Assembly (NCBI RefSeq): GCF_900188225.1
Contig: NZ_FZOC01000005.1
Span: 124,001-188,000, forward strand
Length of the DNA stretch: 64,000 nucleotides
Direction of reading: 5' to 3'
Origin: Humidesulfovibrio mexicanus
Lineage (GTDB): Bacteria > Desulfobacterota > Desulfovibrionia > Desulfovibrionales > Desulfovibrionaceae
Positions 8,371-16,242 of the stretch are shown here, in pieces. The translations under genes were made by a program, and so were the position numbers. Position 1 is the stretch's first letter. Each line of letters opens with the position of its first letter. The notes below the pieces were generated by a model that was given only the letters and a program-made list of their open reading frames with translations, made no database searches and was not told the DNA's origin.

Positions 8371-8991
8371 ATGTTTCCCGCCATTCCCGAGGATTTGAGC
8401 CTGCAACTGCTGCTGAACCAGCACTGGCGCAACGCCGCCCTGGACTTTGTGCTGCCGCTCTTTTCCCTGCGCGCGCCGCTGTTCGTCATTCTGGCGGGGC
8501 TCTTGGTGTGGCGTTCGGCGTTGCGCGGCAAGACCCAGGTGGCGTACTTCCTGCTGCTGGCGCTGGCCATGGGGGCCACGGACCTTGGCACCAATGTGGC
8601 CAAGCACGCCGTGGGCCGTGTGCGCCCCCAGCACGCCGTGGCCGGAACCTATCGGCAGGAGTCCGGCCAGTGGGTGCGTCTGCCTGCGGACCATGTTCCC
8701 GACCGGGAGCGCGGCACCTCTTTCCCCTCGGCCCATGCGGCCAACTCCATGGCGCTGGCCGTGCTGGCCATGTGCCTGTGGCCCAAGCTGCGGCGTGGAC
8801 TGTGGGCCCTGCCGCTGGTGGTGGGCTGGTCCAGGGTGTATCTGGGCAAGCATTATCCGCTGGATGTGGCCGCGGGCTGGCTTTTGGGCGCGCTGGTGGG
8901 CTGGCTGTTCTGGCTGGGCTGGAAGCGCCTGGCCCCGCGCCTGAAAATGCCGACATTGCCCGACGACATCTACCGGCCGGTGCTGCGCTAG
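8371..8991 (+). CDS. PAP2-family membrane phosphatase
   Basis: This 206-residue protein has about five membrane helices and all three PAP2 phosphatase motifs in order: KHAVGRVRP, SFPSAHAA and SRVYLGKHYPLD. The His and Asp of the active site are intact. Family members dephosphorylate lipid phosphates such as undecaprenyl pyrophosphate, phosphatidylglycerophosphate or lipid A 1-phosphate, with the active site on the periplasmic face. Which lipid is used cannot be told. It is divergent from the glycosyltransferase pair; a role in envelope lipid carrier recycling would fit. Confidence 0.88.
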   Translation: MFPAIPEDLSLQLLLNQHWRNAALDFVLPLFSLRAPLFVILAGLLVWRSALRGKTQVAYFLLLALAMGATDLGTNVAKHAVGRVRPQHAVAGTYRQESGQWVRLPADHVPDRERGTSFPSAHAANSMALAVLAMCLWPKLRRGLWALPLVVGWSRVYLGKHYPLDVAAGWLLGALVGWLFWLGWKRLAPRLKMPTLPDDIYRPVLR

Positions 8992-9000
8992 CCTTCCCGC

Positions 9001-9759
9001 CTAGGGCCTGGGCGGGCCTCCTGCGGCGGTACGGTCCGCTCCGCCGTTCTCCCCGTCGTCCTCGGCATCGTCCACAGGGACGACCCCCTTGCGCTTGTAG
9101 GCGCGGTACACGCTGATTCCCAGCCAGCCCGAGGCCGCCAGCAGCAATGCGCTGAGCCCGATGGACAGCGCGCGGGAGAGCCCGGTCTCCGCGCTGACGC
9201 CAGCGCCCGCCAGGGCGAAGACCAGATTCTGCGGCAGGTAGCCCGCGGCCGAGCCCAGGATGAAGGCCGCAGCCGGGATGCTGGTGACCCCGGCGGCCAC
9301 GCTGGTAAGCATGTTGTGCCCCACGGGAAAGAGCCGGATGGCCAGCGAGGCCCTCCAGGGATCGGCGCGCAGGAAGGCGTCCAGGCGCTCCACGCGACGG
9401 CCGAAGCGCGAGAGCACGAAGTCGCGCCCCAGGGTGCGCGCAAGGAAAAAATTCATGGCGCAGCCCAGCGCCGTGCCCAGGGTGGCGAGCAGGGTTCCCC
9501 AGAACCAGCCGAAGGCGTAGCCGCCCAGGAACGCCGTAAGCTGACGCGGCAGGCCCATGCCCGTGACCAGCCCGGTGAAGCCCAGAAAGAAGAGCACGCC
9601 CAGGACGCCCTGTCCTTCAACATGGGCCATGAGCCATTGGCGGTCCGTGAGGTGCTGTTCCAGCCCCAGGAAGCGGGCCAGGGCCAGCAGGCCGCCGAAC
9701 ACCGCCAGCATGGCCAGGCCCTTGAGCACGGGCCGTGCGCCCGAGGCCTTATTGCCCAT
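9001..9759 (-). CDS. TVP38/TMEM64 (SNARE-associated / DedA-like) membrane protein
   Basis: The 252-residue integral membrane protein has the SNARE-associated Golgi domain layout: a first helix, a re-entrant segment with GMGLPRQLTAFLGGYAFG, and the conserved F-P-x-G motif (IRLFPVGHNMLTSVAAG). The last ~35 residues are a hydrophilic acidic tail. Relatives include DedA/YdjZ proteins, some of which flip lipids such as undecaprenyl phosphate. Its start overlaps the stop of the 128-residue membrane protein gene upstream, so they are co-translated. The nearby PAP2 phosphatase and glycosyltransferases also point to envelope lipid traffic (inference). Confidence 0.82.
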   Translation of the reverse strand: MGNKASGARPVLKGLAMLAVFGGLLALARFLGLEQHLTDRQWLMAHVEGQGVLGVLFFLGFTGLVTGMGLPRQLTAFLGGYAFGWFWGTLLATLGTALGCAMNFFLARTLGRDFVLSRFGRRVERLDAFLRADPWRASLAIRLFPVGHNMLTSVAAGVTSIPAAAFILGSAAGYLPQNLVFALAGAGVSAETGLSRALSIGLSALLLAASGWLGISVYRAYKRKGVVPVDDAEDDGENGGADRTAAGGPPRP

Positions 9760-10135
9760 TGCCCGTTCCGCCGCGCCGGGCCTGCTTCTTGGCCTGGCGC
9801 TCGGCCTCGCGGCGTTCGCGCCGGGTGGTTCCGGCCGGAGCGGGGGCCGTGCGTTCCCCGCGCGTGCTCATGATGAGCATGTAGCCGATGAACAGGGCCA
9901 GGGCCTGGGCCACGGCCATGAGCAGGTCGAGCCGTATCCAGGCGTACCAGAGGCCGCACGCGGCCCCCGCCACGAGCGGGATGAAGGGCCAGCGAGGCCT
10001 GCGCGTGGCCAGTTGCGGCAGGCCGAAGATGCCCCGCCAGAGCACGGCGATGAACGCCACCACCTGCAAGCCCATGGACAGGGCCAGAAGCTGCGTGGTC
10101 AGGGGAACCTGGACGATGTTGGGCACGGGGGACAT
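9749..10135 (-). CDS. Small membrane protein, unknown function
   Basis: This 128-residue protein has three hydrophobic helices in the first ~90 residues and a strongly basic C-terminal tail (RRERREAERQAKKQARR). The helix arrangement is loosely like the short LAB_N/PQ-loop type membrane modules, but I cannot assign it. It overlaps the start of the TVP38-type gene by 11 bases, implying coupled expression. A GGAGGC ribosome site precedes the ATG at 10135. Confidence 0.6.
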   Translation of the reverse strand: MSPVPNIVQVPLTTQLLALSMGLQVVAFIAVLWRGIFGLPQLATRRPRWPFIPLVAGAACGLWYAWIRLDLLMAVAQALALFIGYMLIMSTRGERTAPAPAGTTRRERREAERQAKKQARRGGTGNGQ

Positions 10136-10156
10136 GGGGAAGCCTCCTGGCGGCGG

Positions 10157-12688
10157 TTACGGGCGGGTTCTGGAGGCAGCCTTGCGGGCCTCCTCCAGGC
10201 GTCCCTGCCGGGTGAGGGCGGTGACCAGCGCGTCCCAGTGCTCCTGGCGCTCGGGCATCAGGGCCGCGCTCTGCCGGGCCAGCACCTCGGCGATCTGCGG
10301 ATCCTCGCCCGCGTCCAGATACAGCCGGGCCAGCATGGACAGGGCCAGTGCGTCGTTGTGGTTCGCGCCGATGGCCAGGTGCAACAGCTCGCGGGCCCGG
10401 TCCGTCTGCCCCTTTGCCAGGGCCACGCGGGCCAGCGGCCGCAGGGCCGCCGCCTCGCCGCCGGGCGCGGCCAGGGCGCGGGCGTAAAGTTCCTCGGCCT
10501 CGTCCAGCAGGCCATCGGATTCGGCGAGGGAGCCCAGGCGCAGCAGGCTGTAGCAGTGCGCCGGGTCCAGTTCCAGGCAGCGCTGGTAGGCCTGCCGGGC
10601 CAAGCCGGTTTCGCCCAGGCGTTGGCAGGCCCAGCCCAGATTGTAGTGGGCCATAACGTCGCCGGGCTCGGCCGCCACCACCAGCTCGAACTCCCGGCGC
10701 GCCAGGTCCGGCTTGCCCAGCTGGGCGTGGCAGATGCCCAGCGAGGTGCGCGCCAGCACGTTGGACGGATCGGCCAGGAGCGAGAGCTTGAATTCCTCCA
10801 CCGCGGCGTACAGGTCGCCCGAAGCGAAAAGCCTGTCGCCGGAGACGTTCAGCGACAGGGAGTCGAAGCGCGCCACGCGCGGCGCCGGCAGGAGCAGCGC
10901 GTGCTCCAGCGCCTTGCGCGCGCAGTCCAGGGCATCGGCCTTGGCGTACTTGAGGCAGGGATGGCGGTACACGCCAACCGCCAGGTCCAGGCCGTGCTCC
11001 ATGGCCGCCTGGGAGCACAACTCCTCGGCCTTGGCCAGCACCTCCGCCCCGTCCGCGCCGGGCAGGAAGTGCACCAGCCCGCCCAGGCCGAAGCGCCCGC
11101 CGCCGGGCCGCGCGGGCTTGCCGTTCCGCTCGGCGGGAAGGCTGGGCCGGGCCAGGGGCAGCAGCAGGGATTCAGCCAGGGCCGCCACCTGGGCCACGGC
11201 GGCGTCCAGTCGGCGCACCGCGCCGCCGCGCTGGTCCGGTTCGGCCTCGCGGCCCGGCTCGCGCTGGCCCGCTTCGCGCTGACCCGGTTCGCCGCTGGGC
11301 TGGGCCACCCGCGTCAGCACCACGCAAAACTCGTCCGCGCGGCCGCGCCCGCGCTCGAAGAAGGACAGGAAATCGCGGTAGGCGTACAGCCCGGTGAGCA
11401 TGTCGCGCTGGGCGGAGCCGGGCGCGCAGCCCTCGGCCGGGCGCGAGGCGAACAGGCTGTCGCGCTCCTGGATCAGAGTCAGGCGGTCGCCGGGCTCCGG
11501 CGCCCAGGAGGGGTCGCCCGCGTGCAGCACCTCGGCGATGGCGAGGTCTTCCTGCACCTCGGTGAGCACGATCTCGCCCTTGTAGAGCGCGGGCGAGCGG
11601 CCCAGCAGACGCTCGTCGCCGGAAAGCCGCGCCTCCATGGCGCGCTCCTGGAACCTGGGCGACCACACCAGATAGCGCAGCCCCTCCTGTGCGCCCACGC
11701 CCCGGCCCAGGGTGACGCTGAGCCGCTGCATGGGCAATACCTCCAGGATGCGGCCGCCCGTGCGCACGATGTCCTGGAAGCCGAAGACCCGGTTGCGGCC
11801 GTGGTCCTTGCTGGTGCCCACGGCCTTGGCCGCGGCCCGCATGAGGATGCGTGCGGCCTCGGCCGGGGAGCGCTCCAACTGGGGGCCGCGCAGGCACTGG
11901 GGATAGTTGGCGTAGCCCAGGCTCGCGGAAATGCCGATGCGGTCGCCGGTGACCTCGTCCTGGAAGCCCAGGTCGCCGATGGCTTGCCGCACCTGCTCGG
12001 CCAGTTGCAGGGCTCCCTTGGCGCTGGCGTCGGGCAGGAGGACGGCGAAGGTGTCGTTGTGGATGCGCGCGGCCGTGGCGTGGCGCGGGCAGGCCTCCGC
12101 AAGGGACGCGCCCACCTTGGCGACCATTTCGTCGCCCAGGGCGTAGCCGTAGCGTTCGTTGATCCACTGGAAGTTGTCCAGGTCGAGCAGGATGACGCCC
12201 AGCGCCGCGCTGAAGCACTGCACGTCCGGGTCGCTTCGGCCGCCGCTGGTGGCTTCCAGGCAATGGCGGATGAGGGCGATCTCCCGCGTGAGGGTCTGTT
12301 GGAAGTGCTCGCGGTTGGACAGCCCGGTGAGGGCGTCGGTGACGGAGCGCTTGTAGAGCAGCATCTGCTCCAGCACTTTGCCCGCCATGGCCTGGTACAG
12401 CGGCGGCATGGCCTTGGGCGCCTTCAGGCGCACGCCGCGGGCCACGAACACGCCCAGGGTGCGGCCGACGAGCGTGAGCGGCAGCAGAAGCTCGCGGGCG
12501 TCCGCATCGTAGCGCAGCTCGGGCGGCGGGGCGTCCTCGCGGGGGAAGTAGAGGCTGTAAGAGGTGAAGGGAAGGAAGGAGCGCATGGCGTCCTTCAGGC
12601 TGTGCTCCAGGTCGATGAGGTCCTGGCGGGTGAGCGTGACGCTCGTGTCGGCCAGAATGTCCTTGGGGATATCGGCGGCGGGTCGCAT
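10157..12688 (-). CDS. Degenerate GGDEF / tetratricopeptide repeat protein
   Basis: The 843-residue cytoplasmic protein starts with a ~110-residue sensory-like region. A GGDEF-type domain follows (DALTGLSNREHF start, DLDNFQWINERYGYALGD). Its active-site loop reads HNDTF instead of GGDEF, so cyclase activity is unlikely. A second, further decayed GGDEF-like segment begins around DMLTGLYAYRDF (~residue 430) and lacks an active site altogether. The last ~230 residues hold about six TPR repeats. The protein is more likely a binding or scaffolding component than a diguanylate cyclase. It lies 21 bp upstream of the small membrane protein gene in the same direction and may lead that operon. Confidence 0.8.
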   Translation of the reverse strand: MRPAADIPKDILADTSVTLTRQDLIDLEHSLKDAMRSFLPFTSYSLYFPREDAPPPELRYDADARELLLPLTLVGRTLGVFVARGVRLKAPKAMPPLYQAMAGKVLEQMLLYKRSVTDALTGLSNREHFQQTLTREIALIRHCLEATSGGRSDPDVQCFSAALGVILLDLDNFQWINERYGYALGDEMVAKVGASLAEACPRHATAARIHNDTFAVLLPDASAKGALQLAEQVRQAIGDLGFQDEVTGDRIGISASLGYANYPQCLRGPQLERSPAEAARILMRAAAKAVGTSKDHGRNRVFGFQDIVRTGGRILEVLPMQRLSVTLGRGVGAQEGLRYLVWSPRFQERAMEARLSGDERLLGRSPALYKGEIVLTEVQEDLAIAEVLHAGDPSWAPEPGDRLTLIQERDSLFASRPAEGCAPGSAQRDMLTGLYAYRDFLSFFERGRGRADEFCVVLTRVAQPSGEPGQREAGQREPGREAEPDQRGGAVRRLDAAVAQVAALAESLLLPLARPSLPAERNGKPARPGGGRFGLGGLVHFLPGADGAEVLAKAEELCSQAAMEHGLDLAVGVYRHPCLKYAKADALDCARKALEHALLLPAPRVARFDSLSLNVSGDRLFASGDLYAAVEEFKLSLLADPSNVLARTSLGICHAQLGKPDLARREFELVVAAEPGDVMAHYNLGWACQRLGETGLARQAYQRCLELDPAHCYSLLRLGSLAESDGLLDEAEELYARALAAPGGEAAALRPLARVALAKGQTDRARELLHLAIGANHNDALALSMLARLYLDAGEDPQIAEVLARQSAALMPERQEHWDALVTALTRQGRLEEARKAASRTRP

Positions 12689-12846
12689 GGGGGCGTTCTA
12701 TCCTGCGCGTCCTTTCAGCACAAGGACAAACGCCCCTGGCGGGGAAATATCAGTGGACAGGGCCGGGCAATCGTGCCATGTGTCCCTTCCAAACCATGCC
12801 CCCCCGGCAGCCGCCGGGCTGGCGCAACTTCCGCATGGACGCCTCC

Positions 12847-13695
12847 ATGGACCTCATCTCCTCTCCGCAAGCGCTTCGCGACACCTGCCGGGCCTGGAGC
12901 AAGGCCGGACTCACCATCGCCCTTGTGCCCACCATGGGCTTTCTGCACGACGGCCACATGAGCCTCATCGACGAGGCGCGACGCCGTGGCGACAAGCTCG
13001 TGGTCAGCATCTTCGTCAACCCTACGCAGTTCGGTCCGAACGAGGACCTGGACCGCTACCCCCGCGACCTGCCCCGCGACCTCGCCCTGGCCGAGGCCCA
13101 CGGCGCGGACCTTGTGTTCGCGCCGGAGCCGGGCGCCATGTACGCCCCGGACCACGCCACCTGGGTGGAGGTTCCGGAGCTTGCGCGCGGGCTGTGCGGG
13201 GCCTCGCGGCCCATCCATTTCCGCGGGGTGTGCACGGTGGTGCTCAAGCTTCTGAATCTGGTGCGGCCCGATGTGGCCGTGTTCGGCCAGAAGGATTGGC
13301 AGCAGCTGGCCATTCTGCGGCGCATGGCCCGCGACCTGGACCTGGACGCGCAGCTGATGGGGATGCCCATCCACCGCGAGCCGGACGGCTTGGCCATGAG
13401 TTCGCGCAACGTGTATTTGACGCCCGTGGAGCGCGCCAAGGCCCCGGCCATACGGGAGGGGCTGCTTCTCGTCCGCGCCGCCGTGGCGGCAGGCGAACGC
13501 GACGCGGAAACGCTGGGCCGCATGTTCGGCGCGCACCTGGCCCAGGCCCTGCCCGGGGCGCGCATCGACTACGCGAGTTTCGTGCACCCGGACTCCATGG
13601 AGCCCGTGGCCCGCATGGACGCGGCCACGCTTTTCGCCGTGGCCGTGTTCGTGGGTTCTGTACGCCTTATAGACAACATTCTGCTTGAGGTATAA
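12847..13695 (+). CDS. panC: Pantoate--beta-alanine ligase (pantothenate synthetase)
   Basis: The 282-residue enzyme joins pantoate and beta-alanine using ATP to give pantothenate, the precursor of CoA and of the phosphopantetheine arm of carrier proteins. The PTMGFLHDGH segment carries the HxGH nucleotidyl-transfer motif. FGQKDWQQ and SSRNVYL are the other conserved sites. The start at 12847 gives the family length (E. coli PanC is 283); an in-frame ATG at 12835 is an alternative. It is 6 bp upstream of panD, with which it forms a beta-alanine to pantothenate operon. Confidence 0.95.
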   Translation: MDLISSPQALRDTCRAWSKAGLTIALVPTMGFLHDGHMSLIDEARRRGDKLVVSIFVNPTQFGPNEDLDRYPRDLPRDLALAEAHGADLVFAPEPGAMYAPDHATWVEVPELARGLCGASRPIHFRGVCTVVLKLLNLVRPDVAVFGQKDWQQLAILRRMARDLDLDAQLMGMPIHREPDGLAMSSRNVYLTPVERAKAPAIREGLLLVRAAVAAGERDAETLGRMFGAHLAQALPGARIDYASFVHPDSMEPVARMDAATLFAVAVFVGSVRLIDNILLEV

Positions 13696-13701
13696 TGACC
13701 T

Positions 13702-14055
13702 ATGCCCAGACGCACGTTTTTGAGCGCCAAGATACACGGGGCCACGCTGACCTCTCTGAACCTGGAATACGAGGGCAGCATCTCAATCGATACGGCCCTG
13801 CTGGACGCCGTGGGCATTCTGCCCTATGAGCGGATCGACGTGCTGAACCTGGACAACGGGGAGCGGCTGACCACCTACGCCATCCCCGGCAATCCGGGAG
13901 AAATATGCCTGAACGGGGCCGCCGCGCACAAGGGCGAGCCCGGTCAGAAAGTCATTCTGGTGACATACCTGGAGCTTGAGCCGCACGAGATTGCGGAGCA
14001 CAAGCCCAGGGTCATACGTGTGGATGCCGCCAACAGGCCCGAGGCGGCCCACTAA
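13702..14055 (+). CDS. panD: Aspartate 1-decarboxylase (PanD proenzyme)
   Basis: The 117-residue proenzyme contains the self-cleavage site in YEGSISID: the Gly-Ser bond is cut and the serine becomes the catalytic pyruvoyl group. NGAAAHKG near residue 72 is the other family hallmark. It makes beta-alanine from aspartate, the substrate of PanC just upstream. Length is normal. The next gene, metK, starts 34 bp later with its own GGAGG site. Confidence 0.95.
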   Translation: MPRRTFLSAKIHGATLTSLNLEYEGSISIDTALLDAVGILPYERIDVLNLDNGERLTTYAIPGNPGEICLNGAAAHKGEPGQKVILVTYLELEPHEIAEHKPRVIRVDAANRPEAAH

Positions 14056-14089
14056 CGAAATACTTACCTGATATACTGGAGGACACCGC

Positions 14090-15259
14090 ATGATTTCGCC
14101 CAAGAGCCGTTACCTGTTCACTTCCGAGTCCGTGACCGAGGGACACCCGGACAAGGTGGCCGACGCCATTTCCGACGCCGTGCTCGACGCCCTCATCGGA
14201 CCGGATCCCAATTCCCGCGTGGCCTGCGAGACGCTGGTCACCACCGGCATGGCCTTCATCGCCGGAGAGATCACCACCAACGCCTATGCGGACCTGCCCG
14301 CCATCGTGCGCGAGACCGTGAAGAACATCGGCTACAACAGCTCCGAGATGGGCTTCGACTACGCCACCTGCGCGGTCATGTCCTCCATCGACAAGCAGAG
14401 CGCGGACATCGCCCAGGGCGTTGACCGCACCAAGCCCGAGGACCAGGGCGCCGGCGACCAGGGCATGATGTTCGGCTTCGCCAGCAAGGAAACCCCCACC
14501 CTCATGCCCGCGCCCATCTACTACGCGCACCAGCTTTCCCAGCGCCTGACCCAGGTCCGCAAGGAGGGCGTGCTCAAGTTCCTGCGCCCCGACGGCAAGA
14601 CCCAGGTGGCCATTGAGTACGAGAACGGCAAGCCCGTGCGCATCGACAACGTGGTGTGCTCCGCCCAGCACGACGAAACCGTCGCCCACGCGGACCTCGT
14701 GGAGGCCATCAAGAAGGAGGTCATCTTCAAGACCCTCCCCGAGAGCCTCATCGACGACAAGCTGAAAATCTACGTCAATCCCACCGGCCGTTTCGTCATC
14801 GGCGGGCCCGTGGGCGACTGCGGCCTCACCGGCCGAAAGATCATCCAGGACACCTACGGCGGCGCTGGCGCCCATGGCGGCGGCGCGTTCTCCGGCAAGG
14901 ACCCCTCCAAGGTGGACCGCTCCGGCGCGTACATGGCGCGTTACGTGGCCAAGAACATCGTGGCCGCCGGATTGGGTGACGTGGCCGAGGTGCAGATCGC
15001 CTACGCCATCGGCGTGGCCGAGCCTGTGAGCGTGGTGTGCACCACCCACGGCACCGGCCAGGTGGCCGACGACGTGCTGACCCGCGCCGTGCGCGAAGTC
15101 TTCGACCTGCGCCCCTACTACATCCTGAAGCGCCTGGACCTGCGTCGGCCCATCTACAAGTTGACCACCAACTACGGCCACTTCGGCCGCGAACTGCCCG
15201 AGTTCACCTGGGAAAAGACCGACGCCGCCGGCGACCTGCGCACGGCCTGCAAGATCTAG
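14090..15259 (+). CDS. metK: S-adenosylmethionine synthase
   Basis: The 389-residue enzyme is full length and makes SAM from methionine and ATP. Visible signatures are EGHPDKVAD near the N-terminus, the [12 protein letters not shown] hexapeptide region at ~residue 122, and [15 protein letters not shown] at ~264, which is the second family motif. A CTGGAGGAC ribosome site lies 8-14 bases before the ATG. It ends the panC-panD-metK run and is followed by a strong intrinsic terminator, so the three genes probably share a transcript. I looked for a SAM- or SAH-type riboswitch upstream and saw none. Confidence 0.97.
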   Translation: MISPKSRYLFTSESVTEGHPDKVADAISDAVLDALIGPDPNSRVACETLVTTGMAFIAGEITTNAYADLPAIVRETVKNIGYNSSEMGFDYATCAVMSSIDKQSADIAQGVDRTKPEDQGAGDQGMMFGFASKETPTLMPAPIYYAHQLSQRLTQVRKEGVLKFLRPDGKTQVAIEYENGKPVRIDNVVCSAQHDETVAHADLVEAIKKEVIFKTLPESLIDDKLKIYVNPTGRFVIGGPVGDCGLTGRKIIQDTYGGAGAHGGGAFSGKDPSKVDRSGAYMARYVAKNIVAAGLGDVAEVQIAYAIGVAEPVSVVCTTHGTGQVADDVLTRAVREVFDLRPYYILKRLDLRRPIYKLTTNYGHFGRELPEFTWEKTDAAGDLRTACKI

Positions 15260-15284
15260 TTCCAGCCTGACGCGAAACGCACGC

Positions 15285-15320
15285 GGGGCCGGGAGGATTC
15301 GTCCTTCCGGCCCCTTTTTT
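15285..15320 (+). terminator. Intrinsic terminator of panC-panD-metK
   Basis: A 13-bp stem (15285-15297 with 15302-15314, one G-T wobble) closes on a TTCG tetraloop and is followed by six T residues. It starts 26 bp after the metK stop. Confidence 0.93.
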
Positions 15321-15400
15321 CAGCCGCAGAGCAGCGGCCACGTGAGCCGTCGTGCCAGCAGCCCGCCCGTTTTAGGAATAGCGCTGTGCCCGTTTATGCC

Positions 15401-15520
15401 TCCGGCGGCCAAGGGGCCTTCCCGGCCCCTTGGAACCCCGGATAAAGGGGAAGGCAAGAGAAGAGCCGCCCCTTTCCCCATCCACGCCGGTCCAGGGGTG
15501 CGCAGCCCCTGGCCTGCGGA
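15401..15520. repeat. GC-rich palindromic intergenic element between metK and nrfH
   Basis: The 453-bp gap between metK and nrfH holds no gene that I can support. After the terminator it contains a perfect 10-bp inverted repeat (CCAAGGGGCC 15409-15418 with GGCCCCTTGG 15424-15433). A second 7-bp one follows (CCAGGGG 15492-15498 with CCCCTGG 15506-15512), with a polypurine stretch between. A related element lies at 35664-35711. Neither has a T-tract, so these look like a repeat family rather than terminators. Confidence 0.55.
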
Positions 15521-15581
15521 GCATGAAACAGGCACAGCGCCTTGAGAAACCTCCCGCGCTTTGTCTGCTCACGCGCTGCGC

Positions 15582-15595
15582 TTGACGTAGGTCAA
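15582..15595 (+). promoter_or_regulatory. Crp/Fnr-family type palindrome in front of nrfHA
   Basis: TTGACGTAGGTCAA is a TTGA-N6-TCAA palindrome, the general form recognised by Fnr-, NarR/NNR- and HcpR-type regulators. A possible -10 (TATGGT 15612-15617 or GTATCT 15616-15621) would place the site near -40 from the transcript start, the usual activator position. This fits control of nitrite reduction by anaerobic or nitrosative signals (inference). Confidence 0.55.
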
Positions 15596-15712
15596 ATCAT
15601 CCGGCAGACAATATGGTATCTGTCTCCATATCCCACCGGGGCGATGCCTGCGGCGGGAGCGTGTCCGCCGTGGGGAGGCGGGCGTCATGATCCACGAACA
15701 AGGCGGTGGGGG

Positions 15713-16174
15713 ATGAGCGACAAGAAGCCGGGACGGCTGAGGTTTGCGCTGCTGGGGGGGACGATCGCCCTTGCGGTGGCGCTGTTCGTCATGTTGGGGC
15801 CGCCGCAGCTGCTGGCCAAGAGCGAGACCCCGGAGTTCTGTGCCTCCTGCCATATCCACGAGGCGCACTACGAAGCCTGGTTCCACCAGGGCGCGCACCG
15901 CAGACAGGCTTGCGTGGCCTGCCATCTGCCCAACGACAACGTTGCGGTCCATTACACCTGGAAGTCCATCGACGGCATGAAGGATCTGTTCCTGTTCCAT
16001 TCCGGCCAGGTGCCCGACGACATCCGCATCACCGAGCACGGCCGCAAGGTGGTGCAGGCCAACTGCATCCGCTGCCACGAGGCCGCGGTGGAGATGATCG
16101 ACCAGGAGCGCAACTGTTTTGACTGCCACAGGCGGCTCATCCACAAGCGCACCGGTTCCATTGAGACCTACTAG
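15713..16174 (+). CDS. nrfH: Cytochrome c nitrite reductase, small tetraheme subunit NrfH
   Basis: The 153-residue protein has one N-terminal membrane anchor (~residues 10-32). Four c-type heme sites follow in order: CASCH, CVACH, CIRCH and CFDCH. It belongs to the NapC/NirT family of quinol dehydrogenases, which pass electrons from menaquinol to NrfA on the periplasmic side. The start at 15713 follows a GGTGGGGG site. nrfA begins 68 bp downstream on the same strand. Confidence 0.95.
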   Translation: MSDKKPGRLRFALLGGTIALAVALFVMLGPPQLLAKSETPEFCASCHIHEAHYEAWFHQGAHRRQACVACHLPNDNVAVHYTWKSIDGMKDLFLFHSGQVPDDIRITEHGRKVVQANCIRCHEAAVEMIDQERNCFDCHRRLIHKRTGSIETY

Positions 16175-16242
16175 GCGTGTGTGGGCGCACGAATTTCACC
16201 CGTGCAGGGGAACAAGGTTTTCGACATGAGGAGGAGGATGTG

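Noticed and set aside
9557-12961. A 1134-codon plus-strand frame antisense to the TVP38, small membrane and GGDEF/TPR genes
   Set aside because: No recognisable motif and biased composition; the minus-strand genes have intact domains.
13690-14090. Possible SAM/SAH riboswitch before metK, and likewise before metF
   Set aside because: The panD-metK gap is 34 bp and the sequence ahead of metF shows no conserved aptamer blocks.
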